37,588 nucleotides of DNA from NCBI GenBank assembly GCA_949068525.1, contig CARTIQ010000008.1, forward strand, positions 1 through 37,588. Reading direction: 5' to 3'. Positions 15,999 through 24,618 of this stretch are shown here, piece after piece (within the stretch, counting starts at the first letter, position 1; each line of letters opens with the position of its first letter). Made by a program: the position numbers and the translations under genes. This DNA is from an uncultured Eubacteriales bacterium. GTDB lineage: Bacteria > Bacillota > Clostridia > Oscillospirales > Acutalibacteraceae. The notes under the pieces are model-generated. The model made no database searches and was not told where the DNA came from. It saw only the letters and a list, made by a program, of their open reading frames with translations.

Positions 15999-16412
15999 CT
16001 AAAAATTAATCCGCATGCTAAAGATGTTAAAAGGTAAAGGGTTTTTTATAAAAGTAAATGTGAGCAGCGCGAAAATAGAAAGTAAGGACGCAATGAGAAG
16101 CCAGATTAATATTGAACGAGAGTATGCTTTTAAATTTGTGTTAACGTTCTTCTTTAAAGACCAAAGAATTATAAAAAATAAATTTACAACTGGAACCATA
16201 AATAAAAGTTGTACAAAAAAGAACCGAGCAGTTGTTAACGGTTTATTGTATTTATTTTCGTTTGAGTTATTGTGGTTACCATAAAAATTGCCATCTATTT
16301 GTGAAGTTTTTTTCCCTTGATTTTCTTTTTCAGGAATACTTATAGCAAAGCCGCAATTAGGACATGTTTTTGTGCAGGAAGGTAGATCCCTTCCGCAGTT
16401 TGTGCAAAACAA
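15999..16412 (-). CDS. Zinc-ribbon membrane protein
   Basis: The 137-residue product begins MFCTNCGRDLPSCTKTCPNCGF, a zinc ribbon with C3-x2-C6 and C17-x2-C20. A polar Asn/Lys-rich linker (about 28-58) and two strong membrane helices (about 62-84 and 100-122) follow. Zinc-ribbon domain plus membrane helices is a common Firmicute layout with no single established function. The start is TTG 16412 behind AAGGAGGA, and it places the first CxxC at the very N-terminus as in related proteins. It is a single-gene leftward unit convergent with the polysaccharide set. Confidence 0.8.
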   Translation of the reverse strand: MFCTNCGRDLPSCTKTCPNCGFAISIPEKENQGKKTSQIDGNFYGNHNNSNENKYNKPLTTARFFFVQLLFMVPVVNLFFIILWSLKKNVNTNLKAYSRSILIWLLIASLLSIFALLTFTFIKNPLPFNIFSMRINF

Positions 16413-16511
16413 GATTTATATTCCTCCTTTTGCCTTCTTTTTATAATTATTATAACTTTGTTTTTAAACTTTTTCAACAGAAAAAATATAAAAATTTGTC
16501 TTAAAAAGTAG

Positions 16512-16540
16512 TTACTAATATGATTTTTTTATGGTATAAT
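16512..16540 (+). promoter_or_regulatory. Extended -10 promoter of the ECF S-component-like gene
   Basis: TATAAT (16535-16540) preceded by TG at 16532-16533, with a weak -35 TTACTA (16512-16517). It overlaps a possible upstream start at 16520, ruling that start out for this transcript. Confidence 0.6.
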
Positions 16541-16561
16541 ATCAAAAACGATGTGAAAAGG

Positions 16562-17122
16562 ATGAATATTTTGAAAAGATCAAATACGTATAATCTAGTC
16601 ATGGCGAGTATTATGGCAGCTTTTGTTCTTCTTACAACCTTTATGGGGATCACTGTTCCCATCGGTGGCACAAATATTGCATTTCACCTCGGAAATATAA
16701 CTTGTTTGTTATCGGGAGTATTACTTGGCCCAGTTTATGGCGGATTTGCATCCGCTATCGGTTCTGCTATTTTTGATATTTTGAATCCAATGTATATAAC
16801 TTCGCTACCGTTTACGTTTGTGTTCAAATTTATTATGACGTTCATTTGCGGCACTATCGCGTATAGTAACAATAAAAATGGAGAAGATTATCTTTACAAT
16901 ATAGTAGGGGCAACCACCGGAAGTCTAGTTTATATGGGGCTTAGATCGATAAAAGCTCTGGTGATAAATTTGTATTTTTTGGATATGGAGCCACTAACGG
17001 CACTGTTATTTATGTTAAGCGGATTAATTGTAGCGGTGCTAAAAACAGCGTTCACTGTAGGCGCAGTAGCTGTTTTGTTCCCAATTATGAAAGAAAAGTT
17101 AAATAGCCGTAAATTGCAATAA
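16562..17122 (+). CDS. ECF transporter S component (substrate unknown)
   Basis: This is the membrane substrate-binding subunit of an energy-coupling factor vitamin transporter. From ATG 16562 the product is 186 residues with about six hydrophobic helices. It has AAFVLLTTFMGITVPIGGTN early and a GPVYGGFASAIGSAIFDILNP segment, both typical of the ECF-S fold. The ATPase and EcfT subunits are not in the window; shared (group II) modules normally lie elsewhere. The substrate cannot be deduced. The start is placed downstream of the promoter (16535-16540); TTG 16571, better spaced from AAAAGG, is the alternative. Confidence 0.82.
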   Translation: MNILKRSNTYNLVMASIMAAFVLLTTFMGITVPIGGTNIAFHLGNITCLLSGVLLGPVYGGFASAIGSAIFDILNPMYITSLPFTFVFKFIMTFICGTIAYSNNKNGEDYLYNIVGATTGSLVYMGLRSIKALVINLYFLDMEPLTALLFMLSGLIVAVLKTAFTVGAVAVLFPIMKEKLNSRKLQ

Positions 17123-17162
17123 ATATATTTTTATTTTAGCGATAAAGCAAGGAGAATTTTAA

Positions 17163-17411
17163 TTGGCAATAGAATATAAATACGACGCACAGATCCTATT
17201 AGAGGGTAAAGATTTGGACGAAGACAATATCCGATCGCATTTTATGAGCAACTTTAATGGTGACTGTCTTTTAGTTGTTGGTGAGAAAAATTTAATAAAG
17301 GTGCATTATCACACAAATGAACCATGGCGAGTACTGGAGTATTGTGTATCGCTTGGAGAGATTTTCGATATAGTTGTAGAAAACATGGAAAAACAAACCC
17401 AGAAGATATAA
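17163..17411 (+). CDS. Stand-alone FakA/DAK-type central domain protein
   Basis: The 82-residue product (IEYKYDAQILLEGKDLDEDNIRSHF, CLLVVGEKNLIKVHYHTNEPWRVLEYC, GEIFDIVVENMEKQ) resembles the central part of FakA/DAK2 proteins, the fatty-acid kinase subunit, where a GDSLVVVG...KVHVHTNDPGxVLEY block follows the DhaL kinase domain. Here only that domain is present, so the protein cannot be a kinase by itself. Small proteins of this kind in Clostridia are sometimes named kinase-to-dihydroxyacetone-kinase. It starts at TTG 17163 behind AAGGAG and is probably cotranscribed with the ECF protein. It may be a regulator or a remnant. Confidence 0.65.
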   Translation: MAIEYKYDAQILLEGKDLDEDNIRSHFMSNFNGDCLLVVGEKNLIKVHYHTNEPWRVLEYCVSLGEIFDIVVENMEKQTQKI

Positions 17412-17420
17412 TTAAAAAAA

Positions 17421-17461
17421 TACACCCTTAAGCTATTGCGCATTTGAAGGTGTGTTTTTTG
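17421..17461. terminator. Bidirectional terminator
   Basis: A stem formed by ACACCCTT (17422-17429) and AAGGTGT (17447-17453), with one bulged C, has T-runs on both sides: T7 rightward and ATTTTTTT leftward. It separates the FakA-like gene from the convergent symporter gene. Confidence 0.75.
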
Positions 17462-17474
17462 TTTTAAATTTAAA

Positions 17475-18662
17475 CTATTTTTTATTAAAAATTTTTCGAT
17501 TAAGCGCGTCTAAAATAACTGCTATTGATCCGTCTCCACAAACATTGCAGGCTGTTCCAAAGCCATCTTGCGCCACATGCAGTGCTATGATTAGCGAAAG
17601 CATGGCACTGTCGAACCCTAAAATAGACTGCAATATGCCAGAAGCCGCTAGAATGGCTCCACACGGAACTCCAGGTGCAGCAACCATCATTATTCCGAGG
17701 ATCATCATAAACGGCAGCATGACGGAGAATTCTATAGGTTTTCCGCTAACGAGCATAACAGCAACTGAGCACGCCGTAATAGATACCACGCTGCCAGAGA
17801 GATGTATAGTAGAACAAAGCGGCAGAACGAAATCTGCAATGCTAGAAGAGACGCCATTTTTTTTAGAACAGTCAATAGTTATAGGAATAACAGCGACGGA
17901 AGACTGAGTTGCAACGGCAGATAAGTAAGCCGGAATCATGTTTTTAAGTAGTTTAAAAGGGTTGTTGTGTGAAATAAGCCCAGCAATAAAATATTGCAAA
18001 AACAAAATAGTGGCATGCAACACAATGATTGCAACAAAAACTTTAGAGAAAACCAGCAGAATCTTAAAGACCTGGCCAGAGGCAGTCATTTTAGCAAAAA
18101 TTCCAAGTGCATACAAAGGCAGAATTGGTACAATCAGCTTTTGCACCATTATATTTATAATCTCGTGAAATTCATCGAAAACCCCTTTTACATATGTTGC
18201 CTTTATTGAAGATATGCCAATCCCAAGAATAAACGCCAAAATTAGCGCAGGAACGACGTCCATAAGAGGAGATATGTTAACCTGCGAAAGTTGAGAAAAA
18301 ACAGACCCTGTAGGTGTCGCAATAGACTCAAAAATATTGTGGGGAATATCGGTTAAAAATTGAGGAAACAATTGGGTTGCTGTAAAATACGCTAAAAATG
18401 CAGAGCTTAGCATAAACACATAAGATATGCAAGTTGTAATGCCGAGCATTTTGCTAGAAGATTCAAGCGAACTAATTCCCTTGGTAACAAAAGCAATAAT
18501 TATTAGCGGAATTGAGAAGTTTAGCAGCTTACTTATAACAATATTTACTGCGATGAAAAATTCGGTAATTTCATAAGGCAAAAAAGTCCCAATCAGAACA
18601 CCTAGAATAATTGCTGAGACTATCTTTGCTAGCAACTTATATTTTTTAAAAAGCAATTTCAT
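17475..18662 (-). CDS. Dicarboxylate/amino acid:cation symporter (DAACS family)
   Basis: The product is a 395-residue Na+- or H+-coupled transporter of the GltP/SstT type. It has about eight membrane helices and the re-entrant regions: a serine-rich hairpin near AVATQSSVAVIPITIDC (about residues 247-263) corresponding to the HP1 tip, FVLPLCSTIHLSGSV, a GVPCGAILAASGIL segment for HP2, and HVAQDGFGTACNVCGDG carrying the substrate/cation-site Asp. The ATG at 18662 follows GGAGGA, so the upstream MHIGGIIK extension is excluded. Substrate (glutamate, aspartate, serine or a dicarboxylate) cannot be fixed; HPx tip motifs look closest to SstT-like members. Confidence 0.88.
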   Translation of the reverse strand: MKLLFKKYKLLAKIVSAIILGVLIGTFLPYEITEFFIAVNIVISKLLNFSIPLIIIAFVTKGISSLESSSKMLGITTCISYVFMLSSAFLAYFTATQLFPQFLTDIPHNIFESIATPTGSVFSQLSQVNISPLMDVVPALILAFILGIGISSIKATYVKGVFDEFHEIINIMVQKLIVPILPLYALGIFAKMTASGQVFKILLVFSKVFVAIIVLHATILFLQYFIAGLISHNNPFKLLKNMIPAYLSAVATQSSVAVIPITIDCSKKNGVSSSIADFVLPLCSTIHLSGSVVSITACSVAVMLVSGKPIEFSVMLPFMMILGIMMVAAPGVPCGAILAASGILQSILGFDSAMLSLIIALHVAQDGFGTACNVCGDGSIAVILDALNRKIFNKK

Positions 18663-18821
18663 TTTGATAATTCCTCCAATGTGCATTATATGTTAATATT
18701 TTCGCTTTAATACTGCCAAGAAAACTATTTACAAACTTTTTTTAGTCATACGAAGGGAATATACCACATTTTCCACAAAAAGTCAAATATAAACTTATAA
18801 TATTTCTTTAAAAATTGTTTG

Positions 18822-18850
18822 TTGACACAATAATTTTTTTGTGGTATACT
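18822..18850 (+). promoter_or_regulatory. Promoter of the J-like membrane protein gene
   Basis: Perfect TTGACA (18822-18827), 17-base spacer and TATACT (18845-18850). Confidence 0.8.
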
Positions 18851-18875
18851 TAAATAAATTTTTAAGGAGAATTTT

Positions 18876-19535
18876 ATGAAAAAAGTATGGGCTGTTTTGC
18901 TGATTTTTACACTGGCTGCTGGGCAAGTTTGTCAAATTTGTAGAGGAGAAAGTTTTGGCTCGATAGTTACGGAACAAAAAGACCAAAGTAAAACTGAGAA
19001 AACGGAGACTAATCAAAAAAATTTCAATGAAAAAGTTTTGGCTAGGCTAATTGAGCTAGAAACAAAAATTGACAAAGCCAAAGAAGAAGACAAAGCAAAA
19101 ACTACAAAAAATGTTTTTGCTAAAGCCTTTATGTGGATAAAAAAGGTGTCTATATTTATAATTAAAAAGTTTTTTTGGCTGGTGGCAGTTTTAAGTACTT
19201 ATACTGGTTTTTCTTATTTATTTTCTGTAAGAATGATGGAAAATGTTGAAAAAATGACGAAGTGCTTTGAGTCAGCTAAAGACCTGCTTGAGTTTTTAAA
19301 AGAACATCAAGAATTAGCCATTGGGATTTACGAACAGTTGTTTACAGCAATATCGGGCAATAATGGGGACCACAAACTTACTTTGGAAGAGAAAGAAAAG
19401 ATTAAAAAATTTGCTAATGAAATGCTGAAAACTTTCCACCCAGACAGAATAAGTAAATTGAAAAACTTAACAAAAGAAGACTTAGAGAAAATAACCATAA
19501 AAACAAATGATATGCTTGATGCACTAGGAGTATAG
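18876..19535 (+). CDS. Membrane protein with C-terminal J-domain-like segment
   Basis: The 219-residue protein has a signal-like N-terminus (about 1-24), a Lys/Glu-rich, coiled-coil-prone stretch (about 33-80), one transmembrane segment (about 91-117) and a helical C-terminal part (125-219). Near the end, NEMLKTFHPDRISKL contains the HPD tripeptide (188-190) that J-domain cochaperones use to stimulate DnaK, followed by a helix ITIKTNDMLDALGV resembling J-domain helix III. With a signal peptide plus one transmembrane helix the HPD part would face the cytoplasm, where DnaK is. A clear helix I is not seen, so this may be a degenerate J-like fold. Strong promoter, AAGGAG site and terminator: single-gene unit. 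Confidence 0.6.
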   Translation: MKKVWAVLLIFTLAAGQVCQICRGESFGSIVTEQKDQSKTEKTETNQKNFNEKVLARLIELETKIDKAKEEDKAKTTKNVFAKAFMWIKKVSIFIIKKFFWLVAVLSTYTGFSYLFSVRMMENVEKMTKCFESAKDLLEFLKEHQELAIGIYEQLFTAISGNNGDHKLTLEEKEKIKKFANEMLKTFHPDRISKLKNLTKEDLEKITIKTNDMLDALGV

Positions 19536-19551
19536 TTTGTAGATGCTAAAG

Positions 19552-19580
19552 ACAGCAAGTTAATAAGCTTGCTGTTTTTT
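19552..19580 (+). terminator. Terminator of the J-like gene
   Basis: The 8-bp perfect stem ACAGCAAG (19552-19559) / CTTGCTGT (19568-19575) continues into a T6 run. Confidence 0.88.
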
Positions 19581-19656
19581 GTTTCAATGATTTATGTGAG
19601 CTTGAAAAAAGTTAGCTAAGATGATAAAATTAACTGGATTTTAAAGAACAAAGTGG

Positions 19657-21714
19657 GTGCGCAGTTTGAGACTGAGAAACTGGAATTTATCATCACTTAA
19701 CAAAGCTAACGCAGAACGGATAGCTTGCGAAAATGATATACCTTATTTTTTGGCGATGATGCTGGATGTGCGTCACATTGCGAGTAAAAAAGATATTACA
19801 GAATTGCTTTTGAATGAGGCTAAGTTTTCGGACCCCTTTGAGTTTGAGGATATGAACGAAGCTGTTGCGCGGATCAAGTCGGCTATTGATAGCTCTGAGA
19901 AAATTTGCGTTTACGGAGACTACGATGCGGATGGGGTTACTTCAACGGCGTTGCTGTTTTTGTATCTAGAAAATTGTGGTGCAAACGTGACTTATTATAT
20001 TCCGGATAGAAACTGCGAGGGTTATGGTTTAAACGTTGCTGCGATCGATAAGCTCCATAACGATGGCATTTCACTGATTATTACGGTTGATAACGGCATT
20101 TCGGCCTTTAATGAGGTTGCGCACGCGAAGTCTTTGGGAATGGACACTGTTATCACTGATCACCACCAGCCGCCAGAAGTTTTGCCGGCCGCAGTTGCTG
20201 TGGTTGACCAGCACAGAAGTGGCTGCAAAAGTGCTTTTAAGGATTTGGCGGGGGTTGGAGTGGTTTTTAAGCTAATTTGCGCTATAGAGGGCCCGGAGGC
20301 GGACGTTGAATTTATTTTGGAAAATTACTCGGATTTAATTTTAATTGGCACTATTGGCGATGTTGCCCCGCTGACTGGGGAGAACCGGGCCTTGGGGAAA
20401 AAAGGGCTGCAGTACATTAAAAACACCAGTAATTTGGGTGTGCAAGAGATTTTGAATATGGCTAAACTTACTGACAAGCCTGTAACTTCAGCGAGTATAG
20501 CTTTTAGTGTAGTCCCTAGAATTAATGCTGCGGGGCGGTTGGGCTCTGCTGGCAAATTGGTGGAGCTGTTGACCACTGAAGACCAAGTTAAAGCTCAAGA
20601 AATTGCAGCTTTAGTGGAAAACGATAATGTTAAACGCAAAGAGATTGAAAACGAGATTTTGTTACAGGCAGAGGCGCTTTTGAGAAGTGAACCAGAGCGA
20701 ACTTATCAAAGGGTGCTGATTGTTGAAGGGGAGGGGTGGCACCCGGGCGTTATTGGTATTGTTGCTGCGAGGATACTAGAAAAATACGGCAAACCTACTA
20801 TTGTGGTTTCTTTGCTGGGGGATATTGCTAGGGGATCGTGCCGTAGCGTAGAGGGTTTCTCTATATATGAGGCGATTAAAACCTGTAGCGAGTATTTGAT
20901 TAGGTTTGGAGGACATCCGCTGGCGGCTGGGTTTGAACTGAAATATTCAGACCTGGCTCGGCTTAAAAGCGATATCAATAGTTTTGCCAAGAATTTTGGG
21001 AAGCTGCCGTGCTTAAATTTGAACATAGACTGCAAACTCAATCCGGAAGCTATAAGTTTGGATTTGGTTGACCAGCTGGAACCGATGGCGCCTTTTGGTA
21101 AGGATAACCCTGAGTTTACGTTTGGGCTTTATAAAATGAAAATTTGCGATATTAAATTTGTAGGTGCAGAGAAAAATCATCTGCGGTTGACAGTGAGCCG
21201 CGGAGATCAACGGATTTCCGCTGTTAAATTTTTTATAACACAGCAGGAATTTTGCTACGAGCTGGGCGATGAAATTGATATTGCGGTTAAGTTGTCAAGG
21301 TCGCAGTACAAAGGGCAAGACAGCTTGACTTTGATCATTGAGGATATCAAATTTTCGGATGTGGATAACAAGATTTTAATCGATGAACAGCGAATTTATG
21401 AGACAATTAAGCGTAATGAAGTGGTTGCCGCGGATATTTTACAACGGCATGTTCCTAGTCGAGATGATTTTTCAGTTTTGTATAGATTTTTGAAGGCAAA
21501 AAGCCCGATTAATGTAGATATACCGGTGCTTTGTTATAGATTGAGAAATTTTAACATCAGCTTGTGTAAGTTGCTTTTTATGCTGGATGCTATGGCGGAA
21601 TGCGGGCTTATAGATGTTCGTGTAAATGCAGATGTGTACTTTATTGATGTGTGTGCGGTGAGCGGCAAAGTGGACCTTGAGTCTTCTAGTGTTATGAAAA
21701 TTTTGAGGAAATGA
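19657..21714 (+). CDS. recJ: Single-stranded-DNA-specific exonuclease RecJ
   Basis: RecJ is the 5'-3' ssDNA exonuclease of recombination and repair. The 685-residue product carries the DHH phosphoesterase motifs: VYGDYDADGVTSTALL (motif I, about 85-100), LIITVDNGIS (II), VITDHHQPP (III, DHH), GTIGDVAPL (IV), and a DHHA1 domain with GEGWHPGVIGIVAARI and FGGHPLAAGFEL. An OB-fold follows (about 450-560), then a C-terminal extension seen in Firmicute RecJ. The start is GTG 19657 or TTG 19666; the GTGGGTG just upstream of 19666 favours the latter slightly. relA begins 9 bases after the stop, a common Firmicute order, although the apt gene often found between them is absent. Confidence 0.95.
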   Translation: MRSLRLRNWNLSSLNKANAERIACENDIPYFLAMMLDVRHIASKKDITELLLNEAKFSDPFEFEDMNEAVARIKSAIDSSEKICVYGDYDADGVTSTALLFLYLENCGANVTYYIPDRNCEGYGLNVAAIDKLHNDGISLIITVDNGISAFNEVAHAKSLGMDTVITDHHQPPEVLPAAVAVVDQHRSGCKSAFKDLAGVGVVFKLICAIEGPEADVEFILENYSDLILIGTIGDVAPLTGENRALGKKGLQYIKNTSNLGVQEILNMAKLTDKPVTSASIAFSVVPRINAAGRLGSAGKLVELLTTEDQVKAQEIAALVENDNVKRKEIENEILLQAEALLRSEPERTYQRVLIVEGEGWHPGVIGIVAARILEKYGKPTIVVSLLGDIARGSCRSVEGFSIYEAIKTCSEYLIRFGGHPLAAGFELKYSDLARLKSDINSFAKNFGKLPCLNLNIDCKLNPEAISLDLVDQLEPMAPFGKDNPEFTFGLYKMKICDIKFVGAEKNHLRLTVSRGDQRISAVKFFITQQEFCYELGDEIDIAVKLSRSQYKGQDSLTLIIEDIKFSDVDNKILIDEQRIYETIKRNEVVAADILQRHVPSRDDFSVLYRFLKAKSPINVDIPVLCYRLRNFNISLCKLLFMLDAMAECGLIDVRVNADVYFIDVCAVSGKVDLESSSVMKILRK

Positions 21715-21723
21715 GACGGTTGA

Positions 21724-23919
21724 ATGAAGGCTTTTTATAACGATTATGAGCAGCTAAAAGAGGATATGGCGACTTGTAACAAAAGTTTTGATTTGGAGCT
21801 TATTGACAAAGCCTATAATGCGGCGCTTAATGCGCATGAATCACAAAAACGTGTATCTGGAATCCCGTACATTCTGCATCCAACGTCGGTTGCTTGTATA
21901 TTGGTGGAACTTGGCATGGACACACAATCCATTGTTGCGGCGCTTTTGCATGATGTTGTTGAAGATACTGCTTACACTATTTCGGATATAGAAAAGACTT
22001 TTGGTGAGGAGATTGCCACTTTAGTTGATGGCGTTACTAAGCTTGAAAAGATTCCGTTTTTTTCACAAGAAGAGCAGCAAGCTGAAAATTTTAGAAAAAT
22101 GCTCATAGCTATGTCGGAGGACATCCGGGTTATAATTATAAAACTTGCCGATAGACTACACAATATGCGGACGATTGACTGTTTGGAACCGCAAAAAAGG
22201 CGCGACAAAGCCCGAGAAAATATGGATGTCTATGCTCCGATTGCACACAGGTTAGGAATTCGGATGATAAAAGAGGAACTTGAAGATTTATCACTGAAGT
22301 ATCTTGATCCAATTGCTTACAAAGAGATTGAGGATGAGCTGGAGCTAGGAAAGGACGGCCGGGAGCACCTTTTAGCTATTATAAAGAAGCGGATAGAGCA
22401 AAAACTAGCACCAGTTATAAAGGACTTGCACCTAGAGGGTCGGGTAAAGAGTATTAATGGAATATATCGAAAGATGTTTATTAAGAATCACCTTATGGAG
22501 GAGATTTATGATATTTATGCGGTACGCGTGATTGTTAATACGGTTGCGGATTGCTACAACACTTTGGGCGTTATTCATGAGGCTTTTCAGCCTATTCCTA
22601 ACCGGTTTAAAGATTATATATCTACACCTAAGCCGAATATGTATCAGTCGCTGCACACCACAGTTATTGGCAAAGAGGGAATCCCTTTTGAAGTTCAGAT
22701 AAGGACTTGGGAAATGCACCATACAGCCGAATATGGTGTTGCGGCCCACTGGAAGTACAAACTTGGCCTTAAGGGGAGGAAGGATCCGCTTGAGGATAGT
22801 TTGCTTTGGATCCGAAATATGCTTGAGAATCAGAATGAAAACGGCGATGCTGGCGATATTGTTAGGATGATAAAGTCAGACTTGGCCCCGGAGGAAGTTT
22901 TTGTTCTGACGCCGAGGGGAGACGTCATAAACTTGCCTATGGGTGCCACGGTGATAGATTTTGCCTATGCGATACACACAGAAGTTGGAAATCATATGGT
23001 TGGCGCTAAGGTAGACAGACGGATAGTCCCTATTGACTATCGGGTAAAGACGGGGCAGATTGTTGAGGTTTTAACGACAAAAGAAAGAGGCCACGGTCCG
23101 AGTAGGGATTGGCTGAAGATAGTTAAAACAAGCGAGGCAAGAAGCAAGATTCGGCAGTGGTTTAAGCGTGAGCGCCGCGAAGAGAATTTGATTCAAGGAA
23201 AAGGTGAGGTAGAAAGAGAGTTTGAACGGGTTGGGATTAGGTTAAACGAAGCTAAATTGAAGGAGTTTTTGCAGCGTGTAGCTAAAAAACATAGGTATGA
23301 GACGTTAGAGAAATTTTACGAAGCGGTGGGATATGGCGGAATTTTGTTGAGCCGAATAATGCCGCAGGTCAAAGATGAGTATAATAAACTGAAGCTTAAG
23401 GACAAGGCCTTGGCGGAGGAAAATTTGCTAGCGAAAAAGGGCCTGACCACTGTTAGCAAAAAGCCAAAGGTAAAGGGTGTAGTTATTGACGGAATTGATA
23501 ATTGCCTTGTAAAATTTTCTAAGTGCTGCAACCCTATCCCTGGCGACGAGATTATCGGGTTCATTACTAGAGGAATGGGAGTTTCTTTGCACAAGAGGAA
23601 CTGCTTTAATGTTCCTGGAAACATCAAAAAGTCTGCCGAGCCTGACAGATGGGTGAACGCGCACTGGTCAAATGGCGCTAAGGAAGAGTTTAACTCCGAC
23701 ATAAAGGTTCTGACTATTGATAAAGCCAACATAATTGCGGATATTACTATGCAGATTTCTTATATGCATGTGGAGATACAGTCGTTTAAGCTTACCAAGG
23801 TTAAGGATGGGCGATCTCGAATTTATATGTCTATCTTGGTCAAGAATAAGGAGCATTTGAAGTCGGTAATGGCAAAGATTTCAAAAATAAATGGGGTAAT
23901 ATCGGTAGAAAGGTCATAA
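21724..23919 (+). CDS. relA: Bifunctional (p)ppGpp synthetase/hydrolase
   Basis: This RSH enzyme makes and degrades the stringent-response alarmone. The 731-residue product contains, in order, an HD hydrolase domain (about 25-190; H52, HD at 76-77, and KLADRLHNMRT), a synthetase domain (about 240-360; GRVKSINGIYRKM, RFKDYISTPKPNMYQSLHT), a TGS domain (about 395-455; VFVLTPRGDVINLPMGATVIDFAY), a zinc-finger-like region with FSKCCNPIPGDEIIGF, and a C-terminal ACT domain (about 660-731). The intact HD residues indicate hydrolase activity, so this is the Rel/SpoT type rather than synthetase-only RelA. It is probably translated from the recJ transcript; its own ribosome site is weak. Confidence 0.97.
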   Translation: MKAFYNDYEQLKEDMATCNKSFDLELIDKAYNAALNAHESQKRVSGIPYILHPTSVACILVELGMDTQSIVAALLHDVVEDTAYTISDIEKTFGEEIATLVDGVTKLEKIPFFSQEEQQAENFRKMLIAMSEDIRVIIIKLADRLHNMRTIDCLEPQKRRDKARENMDVYAPIAHRLGIRMIKEELEDLSLKYLDPIAYKEIEDELELGKDGREHLLAIIKKRIEQKLAPVIKDLHLEGRVKSINGIYRKMFIKNHLMEEIYDIYAVRVIVNTVADCYNTLGVIHEAFQPIPNRFKDYISTPKPNMYQSLHTTVIGKEGIPFEVQIRTWEMHHTAEYGVAAHWKYKLGLKGRKDPLEDSLLWIRNMLENQNENGDAGDIVRMIKSDLAPEEVFVLTPRGDVINLPMGATVIDFAYAIHTEVGNHMVGAKVDRRIVPIDYRVKTGQIVEVLTTKERGHGPSRDWLKIVKTSEARSKIRQWFKRERREENLIQGKGEVEREFERVGIRLNEAKLKEFLQRVAKKHRYETLEKFYEAVGYGGILLSRIMPQVKDEYNKLKLKDKALAEENLLAKKGLTTVSKKPKVKGVVIDGIDNCLVKFSKCCNPIPGDEIIGFITRGMGVSLHKRNCFNVPGNIKKSAEPDRWVNAHWSNGAKEEFNSDIKVLTIDKANIIADITMQISYMHVEIQSFKLTKVKDGRSRIYMSILVKNKEHLKSVMAKISKINGVISVERS

Positions 23920-23939
23920 TAAAAAGGGGACGCATTTTT

Positions 23940-24560
23940 ATGGTAGCTGTGAAAGTTTTTAAGGTAGGGCCGCTAGAGACAAATTGCTATTTGTTGACGG
24001 ATACAAGCACGAAAAAGTCTGCAATTATAGATCCGGGTGGGATTTCTGCTAAGTTGGATGAGACAATAAACGCGGTGGGCGTTGAAAATATCGAGTATAT
24101 CCTCATGACGCACGGGCACTTTGATCACATAAGAAAAGTGCCAAGATACAAGAATCTGACGGGGGCAACTTTGGCAATAGGTAAAAACGAAGCGGACTTT
24201 ACTAAAGACCGACACCTTAACCTTTGCAGAATCCCGATGGATGAGTTTGAAGCGGATGTTTTGCTGAACGATGGGGATACCATTAAATTAGGCAATTTGA
24301 TTATACGGGTTATTGAGACTCCTGGACACACTAAGGGAAGCGTTTGCTTTGTTGCAGGTGACTGCATATTTACTGGAGATACGCTTATGAAAGGGATGTT
24401 TGGCCGGTGCGATCTGGAGACAGGCAACTTTGAACAAATGTGTAATTCTTTGGAGAAAATTTTTGCATTGCCAGGTGACTACAAAATTTACCCTGGGCAC
24501 GGCGAAATGTCTACACTGGCTGAGGAGAGAGCGAATAATTCATATAACAAAAGGATTTGA
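23940..24560 (+). CDS. MBL-fold hydrolase (YcbL/glyoxalase II-like)
   Basis: The product is a 206-residue metallo-beta-lactamase-fold hydrolase. The metal-binding signature THGHFDH (H58, H60, D62, H63) is followed by ETPGHTKGSVCF, the FTGDTLM Asp and the C-terminal YPGHGEMS His, so all the usual metal ligands are present. It resembles the short glyoxalase II-like YcbL group; the physiological substrate is not established. The gene lies directly behind relA, as in many Clostridia, and has a GGGG-type ribosome site. The hemZ gene often found next in this neighbourhood is replaced here by a uridine-kinase-like gene. Confidence 0.9.
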   Translation: MVAVKVFKVGPLETNCYLLTDTSTKKSAIIDPGGISAKLDETINAVGVENIEYILMTHGHFDHIRKVPRYKNLTGATLAIGKNEADFTKDRHLNLCRIPMDEFEADVLLNDGDTIKLGNLIIRVIETPGHTKGSVCFVAGDCIFTGDTLMKGMFGRCDLETGNFEQMCNSLEKIFALPGDYKIYPGHGEMSTLAEERANNSYNKRI

Positions 24561-24618
24561 AATATATTAAAAGGCGCGGTGTGTGCGCAGATTATGAAGA
24601 AGACGAGGTGCGATTTTT

